From positions 1-20,744 of the forward strand of contig JACJZG010000030.1 in assembly GCA_020635715.1 (NCBI GenBank): a stretch of 20,744 nucleotides of DNA. The letters are read 5' to 3'. The notes beneath the pieces were generated by a model that saw only the letters and a list, made by a program, of their open reading frames with translations, had not been told where the DNA came from and made no database searches. The translations under genes and the position numbers were made by a program. How positions within the stretch are numbered: position 1 is the first letter of the stretch; each line of letters begins with the position of its first letter. The stretch comes from Flavobacteriales bacterium (lineage in GTDB: Bacteria; Bacteroidota; Bacteroidia; Flavobacteriales_F; PHOS-HE28). Of the stretch, positions 7,967 through 15,071 are shown one piece after another.

Positions 7967-8530
7967 CTACTTCTTCACCCGGTCCATGTACTCGCCGGTC
8001 TCGGTGTCCACCCGAACGATGGTGCCGATCTCCACGAAGCTGGGTACGCTGACCTCAGCGCCGCCCGCCAGGGTGGCGGCCTTCATCACCTTGTTGCTGG
8101 TGTCGCCCTTCACCACGTTCTCCGTGTAGGTCACCTCCAACTCCACCACTTTCGGCGGACGGGCGAAGATGGGCGTGTCGCTCTCGAAGCCCACCTGCAC
8201 GATCATCTCTTCCTTCATGAAGCGGATGGCATCGCCGAAGAGGGCCGCAGGCACGTATTTCTGATCGAAGGTCTCCTGGTCCATGCACACCAGGTTGTCG
8301 CCCTCGCGGTAGAGGTATTGCAGTTCGTGGATCTCCACACGCAGCAGTTCCACCGTCTCGCCACTGCGGAAGCGGTTCTCGGCCAGCTTGCCGTTGCGCA
8401 GGTTCCGCATCTTGCCCTGGTAGAAGGCACGCAGGTTGCCCGGCGTACGGTGCTGCCATTCCATGATCTGGCAGATGTCGCCGTTGTAGCGGATGAACGA
8501 GCCGATATTGACGTCAGCGGTGGTCGCCAT
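7967..8530 (-). CDS. efp: Translation elongation factor P
   Basis: The product has 187 residues, the normal length, with all three domains: an N-terminal KOW-like domain (1-65), a middle OB domain (66-125) and a C-terminal OB domain ending in FVEIGTIVRVDTETGEYMDRV, the EF-P signature. EF-P enters the ribosomal E site and relieves stalling at polyproline. The start ATG at 8530 opens MATTADVNIGSFIRYNG; the open frame extends upstream to 9316, but that part is antisense to the epimerase gene. The tip of domain I reads RTPGNLRAF, so the residue at the E. coli Lys34 position is Asn32 rather than a modifiable Lys or Arg. It has its own -7 box and terminator and so looks monocistronic. Confidence 0.96.
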   Translation of the reverse strand: MATTADVNIGSFIRYNGDICQIMEWQHRTPGNLRAFYQGKMRNLRNGKLAENRFRSGETVELLRVEIHELQYLYREGDNLVCMDQETFDQKYVPAALFGDAIRFMKEEMIVQVGFESDTPIFARPPKVVELEVTYTENVVKGDTSNKVMKAATLAGGAEVSVPSFVEIGTIVRVDTETGEYMDRVKK

Positions 8531-8556
8531 GAGGAAGGGATTCAGTGTTCGGGCCG

Positions 8557-8564
8557 CGAAAATA
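8557..8564 (-). promoter_or_regulatory. -7 box of efp
   Basis: The minus strand reads TATTTTCG, fitting TAnnTTyG, 26 nt before the efp ATG. It lies in the 132-bp divergent region shared with the first epimerase gene. Confidence 0.5.
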
Positions 8565-8637
8565 GGCTTTTGCGATGGAGTGGGTCGTTCGGAAGCACGC
8601 GATGGACTCTTGGGGGAAGGCCTTCGGAGGCCGCGGC

Positions 8638-8645
8638 TATCTTTG
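8638..8645 (+). promoter_or_regulatory. -7 box of the epimerase module
   Basis: TATCTTTG is an exact match to TAnnTTTG and lies 17 nt before the ATG at 8663. It is the only candidate promoter I see for the five-gene plus-strand module that ends at 13564. Confidence 0.55.
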
Positions 8646-8662
8646 GCGACCTTCCGCCGACC

Positions 8663-9745
8663 ATGATCCAGGACCCCGCCACCTCCACCGTGCTCATCAC
8701 TGGTGGCGCAGGTTTCGTCGGCTCCAGCTTTGCCCTGCACTGGAAGGCGCGATACCCTGGCTCCCGCGTGATCGCGCTGGACAACCTGAAGCGCCGCGGC
8801 AGCGAGCTGAACCTGGCCCGCCTGAAGCAGGCCGGGGTCACCTTCGTGCATGGCGATGTACGCCAGGCTACCGACCTGATGAGCCTGCCCACGATCGATG
8901 CGCTGGTGGAATGTTCCGCTGAACCATCGGTGATGGCCGGCTATGATGGCAGCACGCGCTATGTGGTGGACACCAACCTGCTGGGCACGGTGAACTGCCT
9001 GGAACTCGTGGCGCGGGACAAGGCCGACCTGGTCTTCCTGAGCACCAGCCGCGTGTACCCGATGGATGCGATCAACAACGCCTGCGCCGTGCAGGATGGT
9101 CGTTTCGCACCCCGGCCGGATGCTGCGGTGACCGGCCTTTCCGCTGAAGGGGTGGCCGAGGACTTCCCCTTGCACGGGTTGCGGTCCTTGTACGGGACCA
9201 CCAAGCTTGCGAGCGAACTGCTGATCGCCGAATATGCCGCCATCCATGGGTTCCGCTGGGTGGTGGACCGTTGCGGGGTGATCGCCGGCCCCTGGCAGAT
9301 GGGCAAGACCGATCAAGGCTTCATCATCCTATGGCTCTCCCGACACCTGTGGGACCTCCCGCTGCGCTACACGGGCTATGGCGGCAAGGGGGCTCAGGTG
9401 CGCGATGCCATGCATGTGGAAGACCTGTGCGAGCTGGTACAACTGCAGCTTGAAGGCATGGACCGGGTGAGCGGTCATGTGCTCAACGCCGGTGGGGGAG
9501 TGGCGAACGCCGATGCGCTCCATGGCTTCACCGAACGCTGTGCGCGGATCACCGGGCGCACCATCCAGGTGGGCTCCGATCCGGCCGACCGCCCCGGCGA
9601 CTTGAAATACTACGTCACGGACAACCGCCGGATCACCGCCCTCACCGGCTGGGCGCCGAAGCGGGATCTGGACACTCTGCTGGGCGATTCACTCGCCTGG
9701 TTGAGGCAACATGAAGACCAATTGCGCGTCATCCTCACGCCCTGA
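8663..9745 (+). CDS. NAD-dependent sugar-nucleotide epimerase/dehydratase (extended SDR), Tyr intact
   Basis: The product has 360 residues from the ATG at 8663, preceded by a -7 box; the longer open frame from 7958 is antisense to efp and rejected. The Rossmann nucleotide-binding motif GGAGFVG is at 14-20, an acidic residue follows strand 2 (D40), and the catalytic segments are STSRVYP (127-133) and Y177-GTT-K181, so the classic Tyr/Lys pair is present. LNAGGG (274-279) and WLR near the C-terminus also fit the extended SDR fold. The closest family I recognise is CDP-paratose 2-epimerase (RfbE-like), but substrate assignment from the sequence is weak. It lies 12 bp before a second, related epimerase, with which it may share a pathway step. 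Confidence 0.85.
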   Translation: MIQDPATSTVLITGGAGFVGSSFALHWKARYPGSRVIALDNLKRRGSELNLARLKQAGVTFVHGDVRQATDLMSLPTIDALVECSAEPSVMAGYDGSTRYVVDTNLLGTVNCLELVARDKADLVFLSTSRVYPMDAINNACAVQDGRFAPRPDAAVTGLSAEGVAEDFPLHGLRSLYGTTKLASELLIAEYAAIHGFRWVVDRCGVIAGPWQMGKTDQGFIILWLSRHLWDLPLRYTGYGGKGAQVRDAMHVEDLCELVQLQLEGMDRVSGHVLNAGGGVANADALHGFTERCARITGRTIQVGSDPADRPGDLKYYVTDNRRITALTGWAPKRDLDTLLGDSLAWLRQHEDQLRVILTP

Positions 9746-9757
9746 TAGCCAGATCTC

Positions 9758-10822
9758 GTGCGCACCGTTCTCATCACCGGCTCCGGAGGCCTCATAGGCA
9801 GTGCCGCCGTCGATCACTTCAAGGAACACTTCGACCTGGTGATCGGTATTGACAACGATATGCGTGCCGTGTTCTTCGGCCCCGAGGCCAGCACGCGCTG
9901 GAACGTGGAGGACCTGCAGGAGCGTGTGACCAACTACAGGCACCACCAGGTGGACATTCGGGATCGGGAGGCAGTGGACCGGATCTTCGCGGAGCACGGC
10001 AAGGACATCGAGCTCGTGGTCCACACCGCTGCACAGCCCAGCCACGACAAGGCGGCGCAGATCCCCTTCCTGGACTTCGAGGTGAACGCGAACGGCACGC
10101 TCAACCTGCTGGAGAGCACGCGCGCGCATTGCCCCGAGGCCACCTTCATCTTCACGAGCACCAACAAGGTCTACGGCGACAACCCCAACTTCCTGCCGCT
10201 GATCGAGCGGGAGACCCGCTGGGAGGTTGATCCCTCGCACCCATACGCGGCGGAGGGCATCGATGAACATATGAGCATCGACCATACCAAGCACTCGCTC
10301 TTCGGGGCGAGCAAGGTGGCGGCCGACGTGATGGTGCAGGAGTACGGGCGCTACTTCGGCCTGCGCACCGGGATCTTCCGCGGAGGCTGCTTAACCGGGC
10401 CGCGCCACAGCGGAGCGCAGCTGCATGGCTTCCTAAGCTACCTCATGAAGTGCGCGATCACCGGAACCCCCTACACCATCTTCGGCTACAAGGGCAAGCA
10501 GGTGCGCGACAACATCCATAGCGATGACCTGGTGGCCATGTTCCACCACTTCCACCAGGCACCCCGGCCCGGTGAGGTGTACAATGCGGGTGGTGGACGG
10601 CACAGCAACGTGAGCATGATGGAGGCGCGTGCGCTCTGCGAAGAGATCACGGGCAACCGGATGGATATGAAATACAGCGACCAGGCCCGCATCGGCGACC
10701 ATATCTGGTATGTGAGCGATGTCCGGAAGTTCCAGGAACACTACCCGGAATGGACCTACCGCTATGGGTTGAAGGAGACGCTCGTGCAGATCTTCGAGGA
10801 GATGACCAAACGCATGCATTGA
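9758..10822 (+). CDS. NAD-dependent sugar-nucleotide epimerase (CDP-paratose 2-epimerase-like), Tyr replaced by Phe
   Basis: The product has 354 residues from a GTG at 9758 that opens MRTVLITGSGGLIGS, an exact fit to the start of an extended SDR protein. The GSGGLIG motif is at 8-14, followed by D32 after strand 2 and TSTNKVYG at 133-140. The active-site motif reads L-F182-GAS-K186: Phe stands where Tyr is expected, while Lys is kept. RGGCLTGPRHSGAQLHGFLSYL (from 208) and VYNAGGG (274-280) resemble the CDP-paratose 2-epimerase/tyvelose branch. I think other members of this branch also carry HSLFGASK, so the change may be a subfamily trait and not damage. It lies 12 bp after the first epimerase and overlaps the methyltransferase start by 1 bp. 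Substrate is uncertain. Confidence 0.87.
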   Translation: MRTVLITGSGGLIGSAAVDHFKEHFDLVIGIDNDMRAVFFGPEASTRWNVEDLQERVTNYRHHQVDIRDREAVDRIFAEHGKDIELVVHTAAQPSHDKAAQIPFLDFEVNANGTLNLLESTRAHCPEATFIFTSTNKVYGDNPNFLPLIERETRWEVDPSHPYAAEGIDEHMSIDHTKHSLFGASKVAADVMVQEYGRYFGLRTGIFRGGCLTGPRHSGAQLHGFLSYLMKCAITGTPYTIFGYKGKQVRDNIHSDDLVAMFHHFHQAPRPGEVYNAGGGRHSNVSMMEARALCEEITGNRMDMKYSDQARIGDHIWYVSDVRKFQEHYPEWTYRYGLKETLVQIFEEMTKRMH

Positions 10823-11469
10823 TGGACCTGGACAGGATCTACGCTTATCGCTTCAAGGATGTGGATCATGCCAAGCGCGGCATGGTCTGGTCCGAGCTGG
10901 CCGCCTTCCTGCATCGCGAGATGGGCAGGCCCGAACGCATCCTCGATCCCGCCGCGGGCCTCTGCGAGTTCATCAACCTGGTGCCGAGCGCGGAACGCTG
11001 GGCCGTGGACATGAACGAACCCTTCATCCGCCAGCATGCCGGCAAGGATGTGCACGTGGTGATCGGGGATACGCTGAAGGTGGATCTTCCTGCGGACCAT
11101 TTCGACGGCATCTTCGTGAGCAACTTCCTCGAACACCTGCACAGCCAGGAGGAGGTGGCCGACTTTCTGGGAAAGATGTACGGCCACCTGCGCAAGGGCG
11201 GCCGCATCGCCGTGATGGGTCCGAACTTCAAGTACGTCTACAAGCAGTACTTCGACTTCGCGGACCACACCGTGATCCTGAGCGAGCTGGGTCTTGCCGA
11301 ACACTTGTACGGGGCGGGCTTCGAGGTCGAGCGGATCCATCCGCGTTTCCTTCCGCTCAGCTTCCGTGGTGGCCTCCCGATCAACCGCATGCTTGTCAGG
11401 GCCTACCTCGGCATGCCCTGGGCCTGGCGCTTCTTTGGCAAGCAGTTCCTCCTCATCGGCCGGAAGTGA
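10822..11469 (+). CDS. Class I SAM-dependent methyltransferase
   Basis: The product has 215 residues. The ATG at 10822 shares one base with the TGA of the preceding gene (TGATG), so a frame start further upstream at 10750 is not needed. The SAM-binding motif I is ILDPAAGLCEFIN (about 40-52), the acidic end of strand 2 is AVDMNEPF, and motif IV/post-motif is GIFVSNFLEHLHS followed by LRKGGRIAVMGPNF; this is a typical class I fold with a FLEHL in place of the usual D-x-x-E-H. Its place between sugar epimerases and glycosyltransferases suggests methylation of a sugar or a lipid-linked glycan. The true acceptor cannot be deduced. Confidence 0.85.
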   Translation: MDLDRIYAYRFKDVDHAKRGMVWSELAAFLHREMGRPERILDPAAGLCEFINLVPSAERWAVDMNEPFIRQHAGKDVHVVIGDTLKVDLPADHFDGIFVSNFLEHLHSQEEVADFLGKMYGHLRKGGRIAVMGPNFKYVYKQYFDFADHTVILSELGLAEHLYGAGFEVERIHPRFLPLSFRGGLPINRMLVRAYLGMPWAWRFFGKQFLLIGRK

Positions 11470-12203
11470 AGCTCAGCGTCGTCATACCCGCGCATAATGA
11501 GGAGGGCAGCGTGGACCAGACGGTGCGCGAGCTGATCGAGGTGTTGCGGAACGCACGGATCGAGCACGAGGTGGTGGTCGTTGACGATCACAGCCGGGAT
11601 GGTACGGGCCGCGTACTTACCGATCTGGCGCGGTCCTTTCCGGAACTGCGCGTGTTGGAGAACACCGGTCCAGGCGGCTTCGGGCATGCCGTACGGTTCG
11701 GCCTTGAACGGTATGAAGGGGATTGTGTGGCCGTGATGATGGCAGACCTCAGCGATTCACCGGCCGACCTCGTCCGCTTCTACCAGAAGATGCAGGAGGG
11801 CTACGATTGTGTGTTCGGTTCGCGGTGGATCCGCGGTGGCAGGGTCGTGGATTATCCACCCATGAAACGGTGGATCAACCGGCTCGCGAACACCCTGGTC
11901 CGGCTCCTCTTCAGATTCCGATACAATGACTGTACGAACGCCTTCAAGCTCTACAGCCGGTCCGCCATGGATGGCTTGAAGCCCTTCCTTTCCCCCCACT
12001 TCAATCTCACCCTGGAGCTGCCGCTCAAAGCCATCGTGCGCGGCTATTCCTACGCTGTGCTGCCCAACAGCTGGCACAACCGGAAGAGCGGTGAGAGCAA
12101 GTTGAAGATCAAGGAGATGGGGAGCCGCTATTTCTTCATCATGCTCTATTGCCTGATCGAGAAGTATTTTTCTCGGGGTGATTTCAAGAAGAGCGAGGGA
12201 TGA
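11466..12203 (+). CDS. GT2 glycosyltransferase, polyprenyl-phosphate sugar synthase (DPM1-like)
   Basis: The product has 245 residues from a GTG at 11466 that overlaps the previous stop (GTGA). It begins MKLSVVIPAHNEE, the canonical GT2 start; VVVDDHSRDGT (37-47) binds the nucleotide sugar and MADLSDSP (92-99) supplies the metal-binding D-x-x-D. RKSGESKLKIKEMGSRYF (206-223) is the conserved C-terminal segment of dolichyl-phosphate mannose synthases. There are no long C-terminal membrane helices, which fits a DPM1-like enzyme rather than ArnC/GtrB types. It should transfer a sugar from a nucleotide donor to undecaprenyl phosphate, making the donor for a GT-C transferase, and the next gene encodes such a protein. 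Sugar identity is unknown. Confidence 0.9.
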   Translation: MKLSVVIPAHNEEGSVDQTVRELIEVLRNARIEHEVVVVDDHSRDGTGRVLTDLARSFPELRVLENTGPGGFGHAVRFGLERYEGDCVAVMMADLSDSPADLVRFYQKMQEGYDCVFGSRWIRGGRVVDYPPMKRWINRLANTLVRLLFRFRYNDCTNAFKLYSRSAMDGLKPFLSPHFNLTLELPLKAIVRGYSYAVLPNSWHNRKSGESKLKIKEMGSRYFFIMLYCLIEKYFSRGDFKKSEG

Positions 12204-13564
12204 AAAGCCTTGACACGACTTCCGGACCGGACCTGTCCTCATGGCCGCGGGGCGCGCAAGCCTTCATGGCTCTGCTGTTACTGACAATTGCTTTCTGGCA
12301 CACGGATCATGCCTTCTTCTGGCGGGATGACTGGAACTTCCTTTCCGGCATGCGCAGCTTCAGCACCGGATACCTTTTCAGCGATCACTTCGGTCACGTG
12401 ATGCCACTGACCAAGTTGTTCTATTACCTCGAACTCGTTCTATTCGGTCCCGATGCGGACTCCTTCGCACTGGTGAATCTGCTCGTGATGGCGGTCACGG
12501 CCTACATGGTCCTTTTGATCCTTCTTCGCCTTACAACATCGACCGCCGCCTGGTCTACGACGATCATCCTCGCCGTGCACCCCCTGCTGTTCAATCATGT
12601 AGGATGGACCTTTGAGCAGTGCATCTCCTGGCACCTCCTGTTCCAGGTGCTCGCCGTCGGTGCTTTCCTCGGGTGGACGAATAGCGGGACATCACGAGAC
12701 CTGGGGCTCACGATCCTCTTCACTTTGCTGCAGAACTATTCGTTCGGGAACGGGATCTTCCTACCCGCCTTCTTTGCGGTAGCCGCGTTCTTTTGGAAGG
12801 AACGGACGAAGGTGCGCACCCAGGGTGCCGGCGCCTTCCTGTTGCTATTCGTCCTCTTCCTACTTGTGCAGTTGCGCTTCGGTGGTGATCGCGCGTCGGG
12901 CCCCTCCTCAGCGAACGACTTTCTAGGCATCCTCACGGGCGGCATCCACCTTCTTGGCATCGACACCGCACGTTGGTTCTTCGTGATGGACCATGTGCTT
13001 GGGCGTACCCTGCCCATCCTTGGGACACTGCTCTTCCTCGCCCTTGTCGTGATCGCCTTGCTCCGGAAGGATCGCGATCGAGGCCTGGCGCTTTTCCATA
13101 CGGGCTGGTTCCTCGTGAGCTTTTGTTCGGTACCGCTTGTACGCCGGGCCAGCCTGATGGACCTGCCGATACCGCATTACTACTCCATCCTTTGTCTTGT
13201 CCCTGCGGCCTTCATCGTGGAGCATGCCCTCGGTGGCCGGTCCTGGTGGAGCATCGTTCCGCAGAAGCTGATGCTGACCGGTGCGGTCGGGCTGTTGATC
13301 CTTGTCTTCCTTCTAGACCGGCAGCTCATGGCGATGATCTCCTTCCGCAGCTTCCGCAACGAACAGGCCATGATGCGCAGCCTGCAGGACGGCACGCCGT
13401 ACAAGGGCTTCGATGAACCCTACTTCCGTGCGGACAAGGACAAGGTGGAGGATCCGCTGGGCATCTATCGGTATTGGCGCGAACGGGATCATTTCCGGCT
13501 GCCCATCGGTTACGCTCACGAACCGTCCAACTGGACGCGCACGACGCCGCTCTCCGAGCAGTAG
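12200..13564 (+). CDS. Polytopic membrane protein, probable GT-C glycosyltransferase
   Basis: The product has 454 residues and about 10 predicted membrane helices. After the first helix comes FWRDDWNFLSG (40-50); an acidic pair in the first outer loop is the hallmark of GT-C glycosyltransferases, which use polyprenyl-phosphate sugars. The sequence otherwise matches no family I can name with certainty. The ATG at 12200 overlaps the GT2 stop (ATGA), and the GT2 would supply just such a donor. The C-terminal 60 residues (DGTPYKGFDEPYFRADKDKVEDP) are soluble. Base composition is lower in GC than its neighbours (69 of 120 bases at 12481-12600 by hand count). It converges with the ABC ATPase gene with a single base between stops. 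Confidence 0.75.
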   Translation: MKSLDTTSGPDLSSWPRGAQAFMALLLLTIAFWHTDHAFFWRDDWNFLSGMRSFSTGYLFSDHFGHVMPLTKLFYYLELVLFGPDADSFALVNLLVMAVTAYMVLLILLRLTTSTAAWSTTIILAVHPLLFNHVGWTFEQCISWHLLFQVLAVGAFLGWTNSGTSRDLGLTILFTLLQNYSFGNGIFLPAFFAVAAFFWKERTKVRTQGAGAFLLLFVLFLLVQLRFGGDRASGPSSANDFLGILTGGIHLLGIDTARWFFVMDHVLGRTLPILGTLLFLALVVIALLRKDRDRGLALFHTGWFLVSFCSVPLVRRASLMDLPIPHYYSILCLVPAAFIVEHALGGRSWWSIVPQKLMLTGAVGLLILVFLLDRQLMAMISFRSFRNEQAMMRSLQDGTPYKGFDEPYFRADKDKVEDPLGIYRYWRERDHFRLPIGYAHEPSNWTRTTPLSEQ

Positions 13565-13565
13565 T

Positions 13566-14189
13566 TCACGGCTTGTACCGCCCCACCTCGATCGCGGTGT
13601 CGCACACTTCGTGCTCCTGCGCCAGGTGGTTGCTCGCCACCACTACGGTGCGTTGACCAACATGTTCGCGCACGAGCGTGCGATACCAGCCGATCGCCTG
13701 CGCATCCAGGTTGCTCGTGGGCTCGTCCAGCAGGAGCAGGGGCGAGTGGCTCAAGATGGCCAGCGCCAGCTTCAGGCGCTGCTTCATGCCGCTGCTGAAG
13801 TGCGCGACCTGCTTCTCCATGGCTCCCTCCAGGTAGGCGATCCGTGCGATGTCCTCGGGAGTGATGCCGGGTAAGAATGGCTTGAACCGCGCGTGGAAGG
13901 CGATGATCTCCCGCAAGCTCAGGTCCTCATACAGGCCGAGGTAGGGCGCGGCGATGGCGATGTGCCGGTACACCTCCTCCTGCGGCAGGATGCGCCCAGA
14001 CAGTTGGTGTTGGATGGAGCCTTCCGTGGGGATCATCGCACCACCGACCACCTGCAGCAGGGTGCTCTTGCCACTTCCGTTCGGGCCCAGGATGGCCGTG
14101 CGACTTCCGGTAGCCAGTGTGAGGTCAACACCCCGGAACACCACTTCGCGACCGAAGTGTTTGGCGATGTTCGATAGAACTACCTCCAT
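13566..14189 (-). CDS. ABC transporter ATP-binding protein (CcmA-like), no permease nearby
   Basis: The product has 207 residues, a bare nucleotide-binding domain. Walker A is GPNGSGKST (35-43), the signature is FSSGMKQRLK (131-140), Walker B is LLLLDEP (151-157), the D-loop is SNLD and the H-loop His is H188. The Q-loop position reads AAPYLGLYEDLS, so the usual Gln is not evident; I recall this APY form in other Bacteroidota proteins of this type. No membrane subunit is encoded in the window, so the partner is elsewhere or the protein has a non-transport role. It lies downstream of lpxA on the same strand, separated by about 100 bp that contain a repeat array, and its start codon lies in an inverted repeat. 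No clear -7 box is seen. Confidence 0.88.
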   Translation of the reverse strand: MEVVLSNIAKHFGREVVFRGVDLTLATGSRTAILGPNGSGKSTLLQVVGGAMIPTEGSIQHQLSGRILPQEEVYRHIAIAAPYLGLYEDLSLREIIAFHARFKPFLPGITPEDIARIAYLEGAMEKQVAHFSSGMKQRLKLALAILSHSPLLLLDEPTSNLDAQAIGWYRTLVREHVGQRTVVVASNHLAQEHEVCDTAIEVGRYKP

Positions 14190-14267
14190 GTGCTCATGCG
14201 GACATCAAGCTTGGGCGGACCAAGTAGTTCTCATCGCGCAGGCATTTCATGGTCACATGAGCACATG
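14187..14267. repeat. 12-bp perfect inverted repeat covering the ABC ATPase start codon
   Basis: CATGTGCTCATG at 14187-14198 is the exact reverse complement of CATGAGCACATG at 14256-14267, with 57 bp between. On the minus-strand mRNA the second arm ends with the ATG of the ABC ATPase, so the stem would enclose the start codon. The right arm belongs to the 8-bp array at 14248-14283. Confidence 0.75.
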
Positions 14268-14283
14268 TCCACATGGGCACATG
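14248..14283 (-). repeat. Period-8 array of CATGTGNN units (copy A)
   Basis: CATG occurs at 14248, 14256, 14264, 14272 and 14280, exactly every 8 bases. Read on the minus strand the unit is CATGTG plus two variable bases (CC, GA, CT, AC). It lies directly downstream of the lpxA stop and upstream of the ABC ATPase. A second array with the same unit and copy number lies at 19004-19039. Confidence 0.8.
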
Positions 14284-14288
14284 GCATT

Positions 14289-15071
14289 CTATTCCGCCAG
14301 CCCGCGCATGATGCCCTTCGGGCTGTTGTTGATGAAGTCCAGGATGATGCCGCGTTCCGGGCTGCGGGGAAGGCCCTGCATCACGTTCTGCACCGCGCGT
14401 TCCACGTTGTTGTTGCGCACGAAGATCTCCCGGTAGATGTCCTCGATGCGCGCGATGGCGTCATCGGCATAGCCGCGACGGCGCAGGCCCACCACGTTCA
14501 CGCCCACGTAGCTCAGGGGTTCGCGCGCCGCCTTCACGAAGGGGGGCACGTTCTTGCGCACCAGCGACGCGCCGGCGATGAAGCTGTGCGCACCGATGTG
14601 GATGAACTGCTGCACCGCCACGTTGCCTTCCAGGATGGCCCAATCGTCGATGGTGACGTGCCCGGCCAGGTTCACGCTGTTGGCGATGACGATGTTGTTG
14701 CCGAGGATGCAATCGTGCGCCAGATGCACGTAGGCCATCAGCAGGCAGTTGCTGCCCACCGCGGTCTTCATGCGGTCCGCCGTGCCGCGGTTGATGGTGA
14801 CGCACTCGCGCACGGTGGTGCCATCGCCCACCTCGGCCGTGGTGTACTCCCCGGCGAACTTCAGGTCCTGGGGTATGGCGCTGATGACCGCTCCGGGGAA
14901 GATGCGGCACTCACTGCCGATGCGCGCGCCATCCATCAGCACCGCGTTGGAGCCGATCCAGGTGCCATCGCCGATCTCCACATCACCGCTGATCGCCGCG
15001 AAGGGCTCAATGGTCACGTCTTTGCCGATCCGTGCATCGGGATGGACATACGCCAGTTTGGAGATGCTCAT
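14289..15071 (-). CDS. lpxA: Acyl-ACP:UDP-GlcNAc O-acyltransferase
   Basis: The product has 260 residues, the family's usual length. Hexapeptide repeats of the left-handed beta-helix fill 1-190, and a helical C-terminal domain contains YADDAIARIEDIYREIF. The AYVHLAHDCILGNN segment places H119 at the catalytic His position (E. coli H125, in HIAHD). NRGTADRMKTAVG and AIPQDLKF are further LpxA signatures. It catalyses the first step of lipid A synthesis, putting a 3-hydroxyacyl chain on UDP-GlcNAc in the cytoplasm. Its ATG overlaps the lpxC-fabZ stop by 4 bp (ATGA), so translation is coupled to the enzyme of the next step. Confidence 0.97.
   Translation of the reverse strand: MSISKLAYVHPDARIGKDVTIEPFAAISGDVEIGDGTWIGSNAVLMDGARIGSECRIFPGAVISAIPQDLKFAGEYTTAEVGDGTTVRECVTINRGTADRMKTAVGSNCLLMAYVHLAHDCILGNNIVIANSVNLAGHVTIDDWAILEGNVAVQQFIHIGAHSFIAGASLVRKNVPPFVKAAREPLSYVGVNVVGLRRRGYADDAIARIEDIYREIFVRNNNVERAVQNVMQGLPRSPERGIILDFINNSPKGIMRGLAE

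Noticed and set aside
8531..9316. Upstream extension of the efp frame
   Set aside because: It is antisense to the first epimerase, and EF-P has its full normal length from the ATG at 8530.
14248..14283. CRISPR-like array
   Set aside because: Units are 8 bp with 2 variable bases; there is no repeat of 20-40 bp, no spacers and no cas gene.
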